Below, piece after piece: positions 11,319 through 25,800 of a stretch of DNA of 64,000 nucleotides (the first letter of the stretch is position 1; each line of letters starts with the position of its first letter). The stretch comes from Sphaerolaimus hirsutus. Lineage: Eukaryota > Nematoda > Chromadorea > Monhysterida > Sphaerolaimidae. The stretch is from contig OZ038458.1 in the NCBI GenBank assembly GCA_964036195.1, positions 11,669,832-11,733,831 of the forward strand, given 5' to 3'. A model generated the notes under the pieces. That model saw only the letters and a list, made by a program, of their open reading frames with translations, was not told where the DNA came from and made no database searches. Both the position numbers and the translations under genes were made by a program.

Positions 11319-12112
11319 GCTTTGATTTAGATCCAGATAAATGGATGCAGCTTTGCCAGATTGCCAGGTTGCCAGATAAATGGATGCAGCTTTCTGATAT
11401 CGGGTGGCCGAAGTCGCTGGGTTTACCCAAAGTAGTTGATTCAAGTCAGAGTTATTTACCTCAATCGTTTAGAATAAGCACTTATCTGCATTCTGCATGC
11501 ATGCGTTTTTTCCGTTCTTAAGCGGTGGTGCCAGGCGGCGAGCATTGCGCCAGCGTGGTCAACAAAATCGCAATTCGACAAAGAAGTGCACAAACGAGCA
11601 ACGCGCTATCAAAGGGCAAGAACATGCGCTGCGCAGTGTGCTTAGAGGCGCCCGGCACCAATTATGTGAACGCAGTTGCTAGGCGGAGCACAATGCCGCC
11701 GCGGCAATGCGTCATGCCGATTGCATGAAACTTGCGGCAGGCAGAGTCTCACTGGCCATCGCCACTGCTTATTGCTGTCGCCGTCTAGCCGCGCGCTCAG
11801 GTAAACATGTCTGCAGCGCTTATAGAATTTTCATGAAGCATTAACGCTAAATATGTATAAGATTCAAGTTCATGCATAGAATCCAAAAACATCAAACAGG
11901 GCCAAGTCCGCGAGCGAAATTGACAGCAAGCAGCTTGACCACGCCATCGCAGTTAGTGATGTGAAGAGCACAGGCAAAAATGGCACCGCACCGGCACCGG
12001 CGCCGGCGCCATTCTCACAAACAGCACCGCCACTGAAGGGCTCCAGTGGGTTACCGGCGCTAACACGTGCAATACATAAGGCACCATACCAGGACAAATC
12101 ACGTGCAAAAGG
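11319..12112. other. Non-coding stretch with a GC-rich plus-strand segment
   Basis: Around 11.54-11.81 kb the plus strand has GC-rich open frames including the short string MRCAVCLEAP, and a GT donor-like site follows at about 11,801. Near 11.95-12.06 kb a CACCGG-rich block resembles part of the simple-repeat element seen at 57.6-58.5 kb. No gene could be supported. Confidence 0.3.
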
Positions 12113-12795
12113 CCTACACACACTAGTTTTCACCGTGACTGATGTGAAAACTGATATGGCCTCATGGCGACATCCAGCCTACTCTAATTGTATGCTAGAA
12201 TTTTCAAATTATAACTTTCATTAATTTAAATTCAAATTTAAATTGCCTACCGTATTTCCTCGAAATACCCCCGGGGGGTTTATTGTTTCAGAGTGAGAAT
12301 TTTGAGGGGGGGTTAAACGAGGGGGGGGGTATTTCGAGGGGGGGGGTTTATTATTTCGCCAGAAATTTTTTGAAATCCCAGTACTAAAATGTCGTCTGAA
12401 ACGTACGCAGACGTCGAAAAATGCAACAAAAATCGCCATTTATAAGACTCTAAAGACATTTATAAGTGTGTAGACGTACAAACACTGTTCTCACATAACA
12501 GAGTCATCGTTTTTAACGTGTGTTCTGCATTGTCGGGATGACAAACCGCAGCCTTTGTCATTTACGTTCTCTATACACTAAATTTGGGGGGGGGGTATTT
12601 CGAGGGGGGGTTTATAAGTTCATAGTGTCCATTTTGAGGGGGGGTATTTCGAGGGGGGGTATTTCGAGGGGGGGGGGGGGTATTTCGAGGAAATACGGTA
12701 GATCAAATCATTCAACCGTGTTCGTTAAATTGCATTTTAAAAAATTTCAGCTTTCACACGAAGTCACGGTGAAAACTACTGTGTGTAGGCACAAT
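12113..12795. mobile_element. TIR element of the CACACTAGTTTTCAC family hosting a nested element
   Basis: Left end GCCTACACACACTAGTTTTC continuing ACCGTGACT, and right end AGTCACGGTGAAAACTACTG continuing TGTGTAGGC. The element is split by the TA-flanked CCGTATTT element at 12250-12698. Confidence 0.65.
12250..12698. mobile_element. TA-flanked CCGTATTT element (copy A)
   Basis: CCGTATTTCCTCGAAATACC at the left and its complement at the right, flanked by TA at 12248-12249 and 12699-12700. G-tracts of up to 14 bases separate TATTTCGAG words. Its central 200 bases match the reverse complement of the 50.09-kb copy almost base for base. Confidence 0.8.
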
Positions 12796-13647
12796 ATTTT
12801 TCAGTGCTGTGGCGAACATTCAGCACAAACGATCTGATAGGCAGCAAATAAGCGTCACTCAATCGGAACTGTACACTTTATATAAACGTGTTTGATGATC
12901 CAATCAAATGCGTTTCATCAACCAGTGAACCACCGTCGACCGCTGATAAAGAAATGGTCGACGTGACAGGCTGTGTGATAAGTATGCGGGCGCCAAGCTG
13001 CTGAGTTGAAATATTTTCAACAGCACTCGATTAAAAAACCCTAAATCACCATCGCCAGACTACAAAACCGCAATGAATTCAGTGTTCGAAGTGAATATGA
13101 TTGCATTACTTTTCAATGTGTGTGCATTTCATTTTATATTTAATTTAATGCACACTCAGAGCCTGGTGACATCGCCACTATATGGCGACATGACATTTGA
13201 CACCTGACGCTGACAGGGCATTTTACAGGAATTAAATTTCATTTCAGTTTTCAGAAAAGGGTCTCGCTGTGTACGATTTGCTGTGCCAAACGAATTCTAA
13301 AAAAATTCTAGAAGTTTATTAAAGTCTGATATATTATTCAATAAAAAAAAATAGGATCTGTGTAAAAGTATGAGGCGGATAAAAGCACCAAACAAAGCGA
13401 AGTGAAAAAACACAAATGCGAGGCGATGAAAAATGAATGGAAGGCGATGGAATATTGACGACGTAAAATGCACAAATGAGGATCAAAGAAAAATAGCGGC
13501 GACAAAATATGATGCGGGGGGAGATCGGGTACCTAATCGTGTCACAAAACCACTAAAACTGAACGAATCAAAATTCAAGAAAAAGCCACAATGAAAATAG
13601 ATAAATCAAAAATTTCAATAAATTAAAAATCCGATAAAACAATCATC
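12796..13647. other. 3' flank of the large chitin-binding gene
   Basis: AT-rich, no coding signal. The 3' UTR of the gene ending at 13648 should begin at its right side. A short TGTCATG/CATTTTACAGG tract near 13.19-13.24 kb resembles the terminal part of the CAGTCCCAGACC element family. Confidence 0.35.
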
Positions 13648-13820
13648 TCAACAGTAATCAGGCTTATCAATAACGCACGCAATCTTATCGTGATCATAAA
13701 ACGGCGCAAAAGGCGTGCAGCGGAACACAAACGGGTAGCCGTAAGCGCAAATGATGACGTCATTGCAGTTGGACGGGTGCGGGTAGATCCAGTCGTCGCC
13801 CTCGCAGATCTCAACGAGTC
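13648..13820 (-). CDS. Large chitin-binding gene, last exon, CBM14 domain 21 and stop
   Basis: GLVEICEGDDWIYPHPSNCN to DKPDYC then TGA. The GDDW-PHP-NCN pattern is shared with the last exon of the paralog (56404-56582) and defines the 3' end. Confidence 0.85.
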
Positions 13821-16800
13821 CTGCGTTCAGAATTCGTGTGGTTTTATAGGTGAAAACGCTGATAGGTATGTTTTATAGGGGAACCACTCGATTCGAGGGG
13901 GACTCATTCAAGCAAATACGGCAGTTATTTAACAACATACATTTTCAAAGCTATTTTTTAAACATTACCGGAATGAGGGGTCAGTCAGCTGCTGTTGATG
14001 CAGAGAAAAATTATTTCTCAGATCTATCTGAACACAGTTGAGTTTACCTATCAAATTATAGAACTTTCGGTCGTCAAATAAATAAAAGTGTGCACTGGTT
14101 TAATTACACACAACGATAACACCTCGAAATAACGCAAAACACAAACCTTCAGCCTTGGGTCTGCTGCAGCCGGGAACATCGACGTTGGGCTTACAAACGC
14201 CCTTGTAGAATGCTTCGCCAGCGGGGCACTTCAGCACGGTCATGGCGCCGGTGCTGCTGCAGCTGTAGTACGAGCCGCAGCTGAGCGCCGACGAGTAGAA
14301 GCCGGCCGCGCGGCCAGAACACGTGAATGACTCCGCTGCGGGTAGAAAAAAGTAACTTTCGGTTTTATCTAGTAGTCGCTAAAGCTACCAGGCGTGGGAG
14401 AATATCATAAAATCGCACCCGAGATCTTCATTAACTATTAACTACACTATGAGATGAGCTAACCCATCGGAAACGTTTGCACCAGATCATTTTCAAGTAT
14501 TCAGAGCATTTTCACAAATATTTATCAGTTGGTTTCAATAGTTCAATTACACACCTGCATACCACAGCACAGGCGCAGGGTTCAGCTTTCAATATTAAAA
14601 ATGGGTAACATACTGCACATTGTTAACCGCTCACCGGGGGCGGTGTTGGTCTAAAGCGCCAGGACCACTACAGAAAAAGTTAGCACACTCGAGAACACTA
14701 ACGATCAATCTCAGTTCCACACGGCTTCCTAACTTGGTTCCTGGGCAGGCACTGCTCCGTCCTGCCCGCGTCGAACACCGTGTCGGCGGCGCAGTTGAAT
14801 CGGAACAGGATATTTTTGGCGCAGATCAAGAAACCGTCGCACATCGACGGGTCCGGGTAGAAGCCATTCGGCTTATCTGACGTTGGAAAGCGCCGGTTTT
14901 CCAGGGTTCGCAGGGCGAATGTTTATGACCGGTGATAACAAATTACGGTAACATTTACGTATTTGGTCGGATAATTCCCCTGTATGATAAGCGAGGAAAA
15001 AATCCCCATTTAAATAATTCCCCCTCAAAGCATGTGATTTGTCATGACTAATTTGAACAAAAAATGGCATGTTATTGTGGTAATAAAGCTTTTTTGGATA
15101 CGTTAAGAGAAACATGCTTGAAAATTTGAGAAATAATAATTCCTCCCCTTCATCAATAATTTTCTCAAAAAGACGGACGAAATAACCCCCAGGGGAGATA
15201 TTCGACCAAACACGGTAGGTCCAGTAGGTCAGCATAAAATTGCACCCAGCCACTCACCATTACAGAAAGTGGCCGCATTAAACTCTCCCTCTCCGGGAAG
15301 GCAGCCTGGCAGGTCGGACGGCGCGACGCACGCATCAGCAGTGGCGCTGTAGCGCAGATACGGGGTGGCGCACTCGCGAGCAAAGGCGACATTCTGTGCG
15401 CACTGGAAGTACACGGCGGCACATCGGCCAGCAGGGTAGTTGCCGTCGGAGCGGCCCGTGCAGTCGAACGGCACTGAGTAGGGGGGTGGGGGCTTGGGAT
15501 AAATCAAAAGTGGCCTTTTAAGGCAGCTAGAAAATGCGGTAGGTCGGTATTTATAAAGGAAACACGAATATTTAGGCAAGAAAACACATCCTTTCTTCTA
15601 ATGATTTACAACCCCGAGAACACCCCATACAACTAAAATATTTTTCGATTCCTGCCTTATACAAGCGGCAGCATAATGCGATGCGCGATTTCACCCGAAG
15701 CCGCACTCACCAATTCCAGCCGGTGGCTCCGGCTTCTCAGTGGGCTGCGACGGCGGCCTGGGCGTGCCGCTGCACGCCTCCACGTTCTCGTATCTGTCGC
15801 ACCTGTCCAACACGACGTCGTAGTACAGCGAGGCGCTGCACGCGTGCGGCACGACGCCCACCGGCGAGCAGGTGTAGAAATGCGGCGAGCACGACCGCTT
15901 GTTGTCCGGATAGTTGCCGTACGGCAGACCGGCGCAGTCGAAACCTATGTTGTTGGTAGAACAGTATAGTAAGTTAGGAAGTCTCTCCAATCCGTGAATA
16001 CAAAATGATACCATAGTCAGGCACGGCAGACGGAACGGCGGTTGTCGTCTCCGGCACTTTGGTCGGTTTGCCGCCGCAGGCCAACACGTACTGCGGCTCC
16101 AAGCACCGACGCGAGTCGCCGTCGAAAAACAGGCCATTCTGGCACGACCTGCCAAAAAACATCAATATCCAGTCATTGGGCCCACAACTCTAGTTAACAT
16201 TAACACCAAATCATAGTTGTTAAAACGTATTTACATTTACTCAAAAAGTACGTATACTCGAGTACTGAGTAAATACGTTTACATAAACTTTGAAAAAGTA
16301 CCTGTACTCGCATTTACGTATACTTTTTGAAAGTATTCGAGTACAGAAAACGTATTTCAGATGGGCTTTGTTATAGGCTTCTACGAGGCATAGTTGAGAA
16401 AACTGGTGAAAAACGCTAAAAATAGGAAAAAAAATTCAAAAATAGCTGAAAATCGACAAATAACACAAAAACTAGTGAATTTGAAGGTTAAAATGATCAA
16501 AAACGTACGAAAATTAGACATTTTTAGTGAAAGTTTGGGAAAAACTCCTAAAAAGTACTCACTTTTACGTTCTCTGGAAAAAAAAGTATTTTACTCATGT
16601 TAGTAAAAAATTCTACTTTGTTTTCTGTACTCAGGGGTGAGCAAAAAATAAATACTCTACGTTTACGTACTTAGAAAAAAAGTTCGATACTTTTAACAAC
16701 TCTAGATACTTTTAACAACTCTGCACCAAATGTCAACTGGTTCCGATCTCGATTCAAAGCTTGCATTTGAACGTCGTTCGTCGGCTCGTCAGCAAGCTTT

Positions 16801-19800
16801 GAATCGTGATAGGAACCAGTTGTCATTTAGTGTCGATGTCAACTAGTGTGTGGGGCAAATTGAGAATTTGCACGTGTTCATGTTCCAAACCTGCGATAAG
16901 CGACGCCGCCGCTGCAGGAGGCGTACTCGCGTTCGCAGGGCGCAGTGGGGAACCACGCGTAGTCTCCGTCCGCCTTGCCGCTGCAGTCGAAGCCCACGTC
17001 TGAGCGATTCAGCGATTTAGTGAGTTCACTTGAGTTGGGAAATTCCGATAAATTAGATTTTTGTACCTGACTGCGGGCAACCTGGGAAACTTGGGCAGTA
17101 CTAAAAAGTAGCCCACACATTTGCCTAAAAACTGACTGGGCCACCCCCCGCCTGAACCCCTTGTAGGTCATGTAAATGGCCCACACATTTTATACAAAAT
17201 ATGATTGCTCACTTGGGTTGGGACAAGGGTTTTAAACTACGTTTAATCAGTTTTTCAAGGCCAGATTTCGACCTAGAAGACAACACAGTGTTGGCATACA
17301 GCCAGAGAACAATTCTTTATCAAAAAATAAGATTTGGATAGGCTTCCATAAACTTATACTGTCAAGTGCATTTGCAGTCATTTTTCTGTCATTTACAGCT
17401 GTCTCTTTTGGTAACTGAGTTCACAAAGCCACCCCCCACTTCCCAGACATCCACTACGCCCCCACCAACCAGAATGACCCTGAAAAGTGCAATGAGGCAC
17501 TGTACGGTGAAGGGATAATCACTAATGTGGTTCGCTCAAGCACAGTTGGTATACTGGGCCAGGGATTCTGGGAATTCAGCATTGTGTAGGACACTGGTAA
17601 CAACAAGGCACTTTAGAGGAGACTATGGTGAATTTTGTCATACATTCCCGCACAATGAATCCTCACTCAAACTCGAGTAATGAAGGTGCAAAAATCTAAG
17701 GAATTGAAAAATGCAAAATTGAGTAATAAAAATGTAAGAAAAATGCACTATTTTTCTCACCCTCATTTCTCGAGTTTTTTGTGCGGATTCATCGTGCAGG
17801 AATGTGTGAAAAAATTCTCCATAGTCTCCTCTGAAGTGCCTTGCTGTTTCCAGTGCCCTACTCAATGCTGAATTCCCAGAATCCCCGGCCCAGTATACCA
17901 ACTGTGCTCGAGTGAACCACATTAGTGATTATCCCTTCACTGTGCAGTGCCCCATTGCACTTTTCAGGGTAGTTCTGGTTGGTGAGTGCGTAGTGGATGT
18001 CTGAGAAGTGTGGGGGGGGGTAACCCCCCTTTCCTACCCCTGCCTAGTGCATAAGTAATTTTCGGTTTCGATGCGTTTAAAAAACTCGTAAAAAACCCGG
18101 CCATTCCTAGCCTCCATTAGAGAATAAACGTCACAAAAGAAAGAAGTCTCGAATTTTTAGAGGCTTTAAACCACGGGCTGTATGAAAAATGATCAAAGCT
18201 ACCGCAACCAAATCAACCGCAATTGTATATCGCATTTCGAGCTGTGCACTAGCTCAATTAATCGACCGACGTGGGTCAACCGACAGACCCACCTGGGTTG
18301 CCCTGGGTGGGCGTGGTCACCGGCGGCTTGGTGGGCGAGCCGCCGCACGCGCGCACGTACTGCGCCTCCAAGCAGCGAGCATACTCCACGTCGAAGAACA
18401 GACCCGCCTGGCAAGTCCTGCGTCACAGCAAATGTATCGGGCTGGCTGAAAGTTACAGACATGTGCAGACAAATTAAGCAACCTGCGGTAAGCAACCCCG
18501 CCGCTGCACGATGCATAGTCCCGCTCGCAATTGGGGCCATCGAACCACGGGTAATCGCCGTCAGCCAAACCGGAACAGTCGAACGGCACACCTGCGCGTG
18601 ATGGGAACGGTTTCGTGTGCCGACAAAAAAATTAAGTGAAAAAGTTCCATAATTCCGGAAAAAAATCCATATCAGCAAGAAAACTTGGAATGACATGCAG
18701 AGTTTTCTGCAAATTGGCATGTGTACACTCAACTAGTAAGTATACAGCACTGCTTTTTGTTGCAGATGTGGAACTTTATTCCGGAATTATGGAATTTTTT
18801 CACTCTTTTTTTGTCAGCACAAAAGTGTAAATTACGGGGTCTGTGCCGGTGCGCATGTAAACTCGGTGCCTACGTTAACCCGGTGCGCATGTAGTTCAAC
18901 CGTACATGCATTGCATGGAGTTATATGCATTGCGTTATATGCATGGAGTCTACATGCGCATCATACCCATGTACGAGTACGATGCAGTGTTCCGAATGCT
19001 TCCGAATCAAAAATCGTCCGGACGCTATAGAAAATAATGCGGTTTGTCAATTCAGCATGCGAAAAAATTTTCTACCCTACACTTTTTTCATGCCGAAACA
19101 TTCGGCAAAATCAGATGAAATCACAAATGGTGAACTGCGAACAGCCGCCTGTAACGAATTGTTTACACTACACATTTAGATGGCGGATTTAGATTCAGCT
19201 ATCCTCCTTATCATTGAAAATGCTGACTCTTTCAACATACTTAAGCGACTGAAAATAAAGGCTCAAATTCGACAGGACGTTTTCAAAATTCAATATGGCG
19301 ACCCCTAAAATTCTTAACTGAGACCGTCCGAACCGAATTTTTTTAGTTCAGATTCGGTAGATGAAGACGTGCGCATGCCGGAACGTTCAGTTTCAGTGTG
19401 CGGTGTGGCAATGGGCAGTACCTGTGGTGGCGGCGTCGTCGGGCACGGTGGTCTCCGCGGGCACCTCGGTGGGCTTGCCGCCGCACGCGCGCACGTACTG
19501 CGGCTCCAAGCAGCGCCGCGACTCGCCGTCGAAGAACAGACCCGCTTGGCACGACCTTAAAAAGCACGTTCTTGAAGCGGCACCTATTTTTTTTAGACTA
19601 CAACGCTTATCCACCTGCGATAAGCGACGCCGCCGCTGCAGGAGGCGTACTCGCGTTCGCAGGGCGCAGTGGGGAACCACGCGTAGTCTCCGTCAGCTCT
19701 GCCGCTGCAGTCGAAGCCCACGTCTGAGTGATTCAGCGATTTGGTCAAGTGAGAATTATTACGCTTAAAAGATTTTTACCAGCAAACTCCATAAAGTAAA

Positions 19801-22800
19801 AACCAGTCCAGTCACCACTGAGTTTTTGGTCGAAAAATACTGACAATTGAACACAATTTTCTTAAATAAAAATTTCATTCAATTTCTCACTATAATATTA
19901 ATTATTATCAAAAATAAATATCTGTATATATTTCTAATTCCAGCTGGCCACCAGCTCAGTTGACCGACCGACGTGGGCCAACCGACAGACCCACCTGGGT
20001 TGCCCTGGGTGGGCGTGGTCACCGGCGGCTTGGTGGGCGAGCCGCCGCACGCGCGCACGTACTGCGCCTCCAAGCAGCGAGCATACTCCACGTCGAAGAA
20101 CAGACCCGCCTGGCAAGTCCTGCGTCACAGCGAATGTATCGGGCTGTTTAGTTGGAAGGAACAGACGTGACTAGACAACCTGCGATAAGCAACTCCGCCG
20201 CTGCACGATGCATAGTCCCGCTCGCAATTGGGGCCATCGAACCACGGGTAGTCGCCGTCAGCCAAACCAGAACAGTCGAACGGCACACCTGCGTGATGGC
20301 AACAGGTACATTTCTAAGACCGTGAATTTCGTTGATGAATTGTCAAGAGTGCTCGAAACATAGCCGAACCACCCATATGACTCTTAAAATTGAGCAGTCA
20401 AAGGTTGCATGACATTTTTGTTCGCCAGGGAAACACGTTCCACCAAGCAATCGAACCCCGAAAACGGCAATGGGCAGTACCTGTGGTGGCGGCGTCGTCG
20501 GGCACGGTGGTCTCCGCGGGCACCTCGGTGGGCTTGCCGCCGCACGCGCGCACGTACTGCGGCTCCAAGCAGCGCTGCGAGTCGCCGTCGAAGAACAGAC
20601 CCGCTTGGCACGACCTGAAAAAGCACTAGTTCTTGAAGCGGCACCTATTTTTTTCAGACAACGCTAATCCACCTGCGATAAGCGACGCCGCCGCTGCAGG
20701 AGGCGTAGTCGCGTTCGCAGGGCGCAGTGGGGAACCACGCGTAGTCGCCGTCAGCTCTGCCGCTGCAGTCGAAGCCCACGTCTGAGTGATTCAACGACAG
20801 TCAACTTCGGGCAATAGAAATTGACATCTGCAAAAATTGAAACAGAAATCGACAGAAGTGCTAGCAATTTGGTAGCAATAGCATCAGCCACAAATCGAAC
20901 GTGGAAATGGATAAAAACTAACAACTTCACACCCAAGTTTGACCGCTCGAAGACTGCACTTACCAGGGTTCCCTTGAGTGGGTTGCGGCGTGGGGGCTGG
21001 AGTCGGGCTTCCACCACATGCTTCAACGAACTGTGCCTCGAGGCAGCGCCGCGACTCGGCATCGAAAAACAGCCCACTCTGACAGGACCTGCAGAATGCA
21101 AAATCAACGCAACGCAACTCAGCGCACTGAAAATGCAACAGCACCGGACGCACCTGCGGTAGGCGATGCCGCCGCTGCAAGTTGCATACTCGCGTTCGCA
21201 GGGCGCAGTGGGGAACCAAGCGTAGTCGCCATCAGCCTTGCCGCTGCAGTCGAACGGCACCGCTGCAAGAATACACCATTGCCAATGGGGTGCGTAGCCA
21301 GGGGGGGTCCCGGGCAGGACATAAAAATTGGCATACAAAAGTCACATTCCTGGCCCATCTTTTTATTGATAAAGTATTTTACAAGTTGAAATACCACTGA
21401 AATACAACCGCATATGCACTTTATTTCATTGCATATATATAAAAAGTGGGATTTATTTACGTCTATAGTAGAGCTAATGCAAACGCCAATCGCGCTATGG
21501 CGCCCCCCCCCGGTTCGCCAGGCTGTGTATACAATCCGCCCTCCCTCCACCAGGCTCAATAATCCTGGCTATCGCCCATTGCATACTGCGCCGGATCGAA
21601 AGAGTGGTAGCTAACCCGTGGTCGGTACGGGCTCGTTCTCCGGAGGCGACTCGGTGGGCTCGCCGCCGCACGCGCGCACGTACTGCGGCTCCTGGCAGCG
21701 GCGCGACTCCCCATCGAAGAACAGACCCGCCTGGCACGACCTGAATTAGGTTGAATGCATGCTATAGTGACATACCGGGTTCCAAGCAATAAGAGGAACA
21801 AAATTTGCATTTTTTTGCACACGTTGAAGCATCAAAAAACAAACTATACTTTTGCAATTCAATAGTTATTTTGAAAAACTATTGCTTGAGTTAGGGGCGC
21901 AGCCGTTAGTATGGCTCCACACACGCTGGATGTCAACTGACCTCAACTAATTTTTTAAATTCTGTGATTTCAACAATATTTCCGGATAGGTAGATAGCTG
22001 GGCGATTTGGGGGGGGGGGGGGGTTAGGGGGTAGTAGCCCAAAATTTTGCCTCCGGGATAGATAGATAGCTGAGCGGCCTCTGGGATAGATAGATAGCTG
22101 GGCGGTTTGGGGGGGGGGGGTAACGCCCCCAGGGCCGTATCCAGGGGGGGCGGGGGGGCTGCAGCGGCGGCGAGACCAGAAAGTGACCAGAAAATGCGAC
22201 TGTTTCAACGTCAGCGTAAAAAATTTTGCGCGCAAGCGCGCATTTTTCACCAGATATAAGGTATTATCATCAGATTTGCTCCATGTGGCCGCTAATCATT
22301 AAAAATGTTGTGCTTTTTGCTGTTTTGTATGTATATTTACATACATATACAGCGTTCCATGGCGCTGGCGCCATGGCGTGGCGCCTACTAATGGCGCCAG
22401 CGCCATGGCGCCATTCCTCCACTATGTAGCTAAAATTTTAGGGGGGGGGCTGAGCCCCCCCCTCGCCGGGCTCCGTAAACAAGCAGCCCCCCCGCTCAAA
22501 AATCCTGGATACGTCCCTGACGCCCCCCATTCGAGACCCCTGCCTCCAGGGGGTTTATTATTTCGCCAGCAAAATTTGAGGGGGGTCTATTATTTCGCCA
22601 GAAATTTTCAGAAATTCCCCATACTCAGACGTAGCAAAATCTAACAATTACATAGATGAATGTGTTTATAGGCATATAACTGTAAATACACACAAACCCT
22701 CCCCCAACGTCACTTAATAATCAGTTTTAACGCGTATTTTGCATTGCACAGATCACAAACTGCCGTATTTGTCATGTAAACTGGTGGAAAATATAAATGA

Positions 22801-25800
22801 GAAAATATAAATGAGAAAATCACTTAATTGTATTTTACAAATCCCACATGCAAGCTGTTAGGCTTTCATTTTGTGTGAGGGTGCCCCCAAGTATTTACTA
22901 TATATACCCTAGGGGGCACCTCCCTAAGGCCGAGGGTGTACTAATACACACATCTGCCTGTTACGCACATTTTCCCTTTTTTCACTTGACACTTTTTCAA
23001 GTGATTTTCAGATATGAGTGAAGTGAAACAAGTTCACTAATGTCATTGCGCAACTTTTTTCACTTCACTCATATTTGAAATCACTTGAAAAAGTGTCAAG
23101 TGAAAGAACGGGCAAATGTGCGTAACGGGCAGATGTGCGTATTAGGCATGCCCCCCTAAGGGCACCCTTGGTGCATAAAAATTTTTTTACACTTTTTTCT
23201 GGAAAATATAAATGAGAATTCCATACAAATTTTTGTTCCCGATGAAATTTAAATTTCTTTCAGGATATTTGAGACCAAAAAGTTGTTTTAACATTGGTAG
23301 ATTCAAAGAATGTACAACTTTTCTACCCCCTCAGAACCCCCAGAATCCCCACACAATGATGGCATTATTGATCAATCTGAAAAAAATTTTTTGAGAAAAA
23401 GATAGGTTTTAGAAAGTGGGGTTTTAGAAATTCACTATTCCAAGCTATTCATGGGGGCTAGAATTGGCTGTTGGGTGTCAGGGGCAACACATTCCTGCTC
23501 CTGGGCCCTGTTTTTGCACTGTGATAAAATAATATTATAAATAATATATGCACAGTATTTTTATAGCAAGTGATAAAAATGGCCCTGTGTAGAGAGGGCA
23601 CTTGCATGTCGCAACACAAATCACAAAATGATTGTGCCCATTCAATTTGGGCACTAATTATCTGTAAAAAATCTATGGGGGCCCATGGGCAATGTGCCAT
23701 ATATCTAGTTTGAATGGGCCAGACAAAAAACTAGGTCATGTCCAGAAAGTTGAAAATCGGCAATTGGACCCCCAGTCTGCGAGGCGTTTTATGCTCGTGC
23801 CTGAAAAATATTTGGCTGACTGCGATAACGCATGACGCAAGCCATGTGCTGTCGCAGTCAGCCAAATATTGTTCTGGCACACAAACCCACTCAGCATTGA
23901 CCGACTACGGTTTGGTCAACGCTGAGCGAGTAAAAACAACTGAATGGAGGCACCTGTGCGCGGCCCATTTATAAGTGGCGTGGCACGCCATGTGCGCGGG
24001 TGCGGTGCACACGATAATTACTAAAAAAGTGCATGCACGCAGTGCTAATCACGTGATAATCATGTGGCTGAGTGCATGCACATGCGTCCCTGATTATTGT
24101 AATAATTTAAAATCGATGACATCATGGTTCTCAGCGACCAATGGCGTCGTCGATATGCCGCAACAACTCCCCCGTTCACACACTTCTTTAAATATCCACC
24201 TCCAACCAAAAAAGAAAAATCAGGCGAGGTAAATAAAAGAAACCACGCCAACCCCCCCCCCGATATTTTGGTCAGTCCCGCCGTACTACCGCCTTGAAAA
24301 TCATGGTTTTTCAATTACAATGTGGGGGTTGTAGAATGGGGGTCAAAATATACCCACAAATAACCAGTGGGTCAAAATATGGCTTTTGGCAAGCCACAAG
24401 GAATTTTTATTTTTTGAAAAAGCACCAACACAAGTGTATTCATCACCTGTGTTGTCAGCACACCAAAAATGGCTGCACACTTTACCGCAGCTATATTTCG
24501 GTGTTTTTTTTTGAAAATTCTCATTTATATTCTCCGGGGAAAAATTGGCAAAAAATCTTCAACAATCTGTAGCAGCAGAACAGGGGGGTACCATGTGGTG
24601 CCACTTGGCATTTATGTAGACAAACGTTGTGGGCACCCCCACAACAAATGGCAGCCATATTGGGCTGCACGTTTACCTGTGAGATTGTTGTGAAAAATGA
24701 GATAGGTACATGATTTCTCATTTATATTCCACATGATTTCTCATTTATATTCCACCAGTTTACGTTCTCGTTACACTCAATTTTAGGTGGGTATTTCGAG
24801 AGGGGGGGGGGTCAATTCAAGGGGGTTAATTCGAGCTAATACGGTGGTTAATTTTACACAATGACACTTAATTTTCATTAAATTCTGTGGCGTGTGCTGC
24901 TTTTAAAATTCTTTGTGTTATTTAGTTGACCTTCAGTCGACACAAATTTGCGATGTCAACTAGCGTGTGGGCCCTATATGAACAGTGTAGGTTACAGGTC
25001 AGCCAGTTAATTGCTTCCACACAGGGACAGGAAAAGGTGGGGGTAACACTTCTAAACCGCTCAGCTATCTATCCAGAGTAGGGATGGCAAGCGCTTGCGC
25101 TTTTTTTAAGCGCTTTTTTTTAAAAAAAAGCGCTGGCAAAAAATTTAGCACTCATGCACTAGGTATTTTGCAAAAATTTTTGCGCGCAAGCGCAGAATTT
25201 CACATGCAAATTGCCATTGGTGGTTGTTTTCATTGGTTTTGTAGCATTTTAGTGGCATTGCTTCTATTCCTACATGATATCATGTAATAATAAGTTGAGG
25301 AGATATGTCACTGTAGTAAATAATATCCAGCCAATGTGCTTCCACTTTTCGACAGTGTGAAACATCACTGTCATGTATTAAACATCTTTTATAGCCAAAT
25401 TTAAGCACTATTCCATGCCTAACTTCACTTGCAGTCAAGAAACATTCAAAAACAGTGATATACATAATTAGTTGACATAAAATTGGATTTTTTTTGGCAG
25501 AAATCAGCATGTATAATGGCATCATATGATCACATAGAGATTCTATAGTTATATATCACCACAAGTACTGCCACTTGTCTGATATACCTGTGTATATTGA
25601 CTCAGGACCATATTTGGGAGCTTTTTAGGTAACGTCTTGACAATTTTTGAAAAAAAGCGAAAAAAGCGCGTTTTTTTAAAAAAGGCGCTTTTTTTTAAAA
25701 AAAAGCGGGGCCGTTAAAAAAAAGCGCTTTTTTTCCATCCCTAATCCAGAGGCACACTTTTTGGCTACTATCACACGTCACCCCAAAACATCGTGTAGAG

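Noticed and set aside
11525..11728. Plus-strand MRCAVCLEAP string, reminiscent of a nuclear-receptor or RING start
   Set aside because: The following residues lack the rest of either motif and no consistent splice pair extends it.
18199..18732. Long minus-strand open frame of 177 codons
   Set aside because: It is the out-of-frame or intron-crossing reading of two CBM14 exons; the spliced model explains it better.
18925..19179. Plus-strand open frame with CVICMES and CSEC, RING-like at first sight
   Set aside because: The DNA is a run of ATGCAT/GCATTGC words, no splice sites or partner exon exist, and spacing does not fit RING or PHD fingers.
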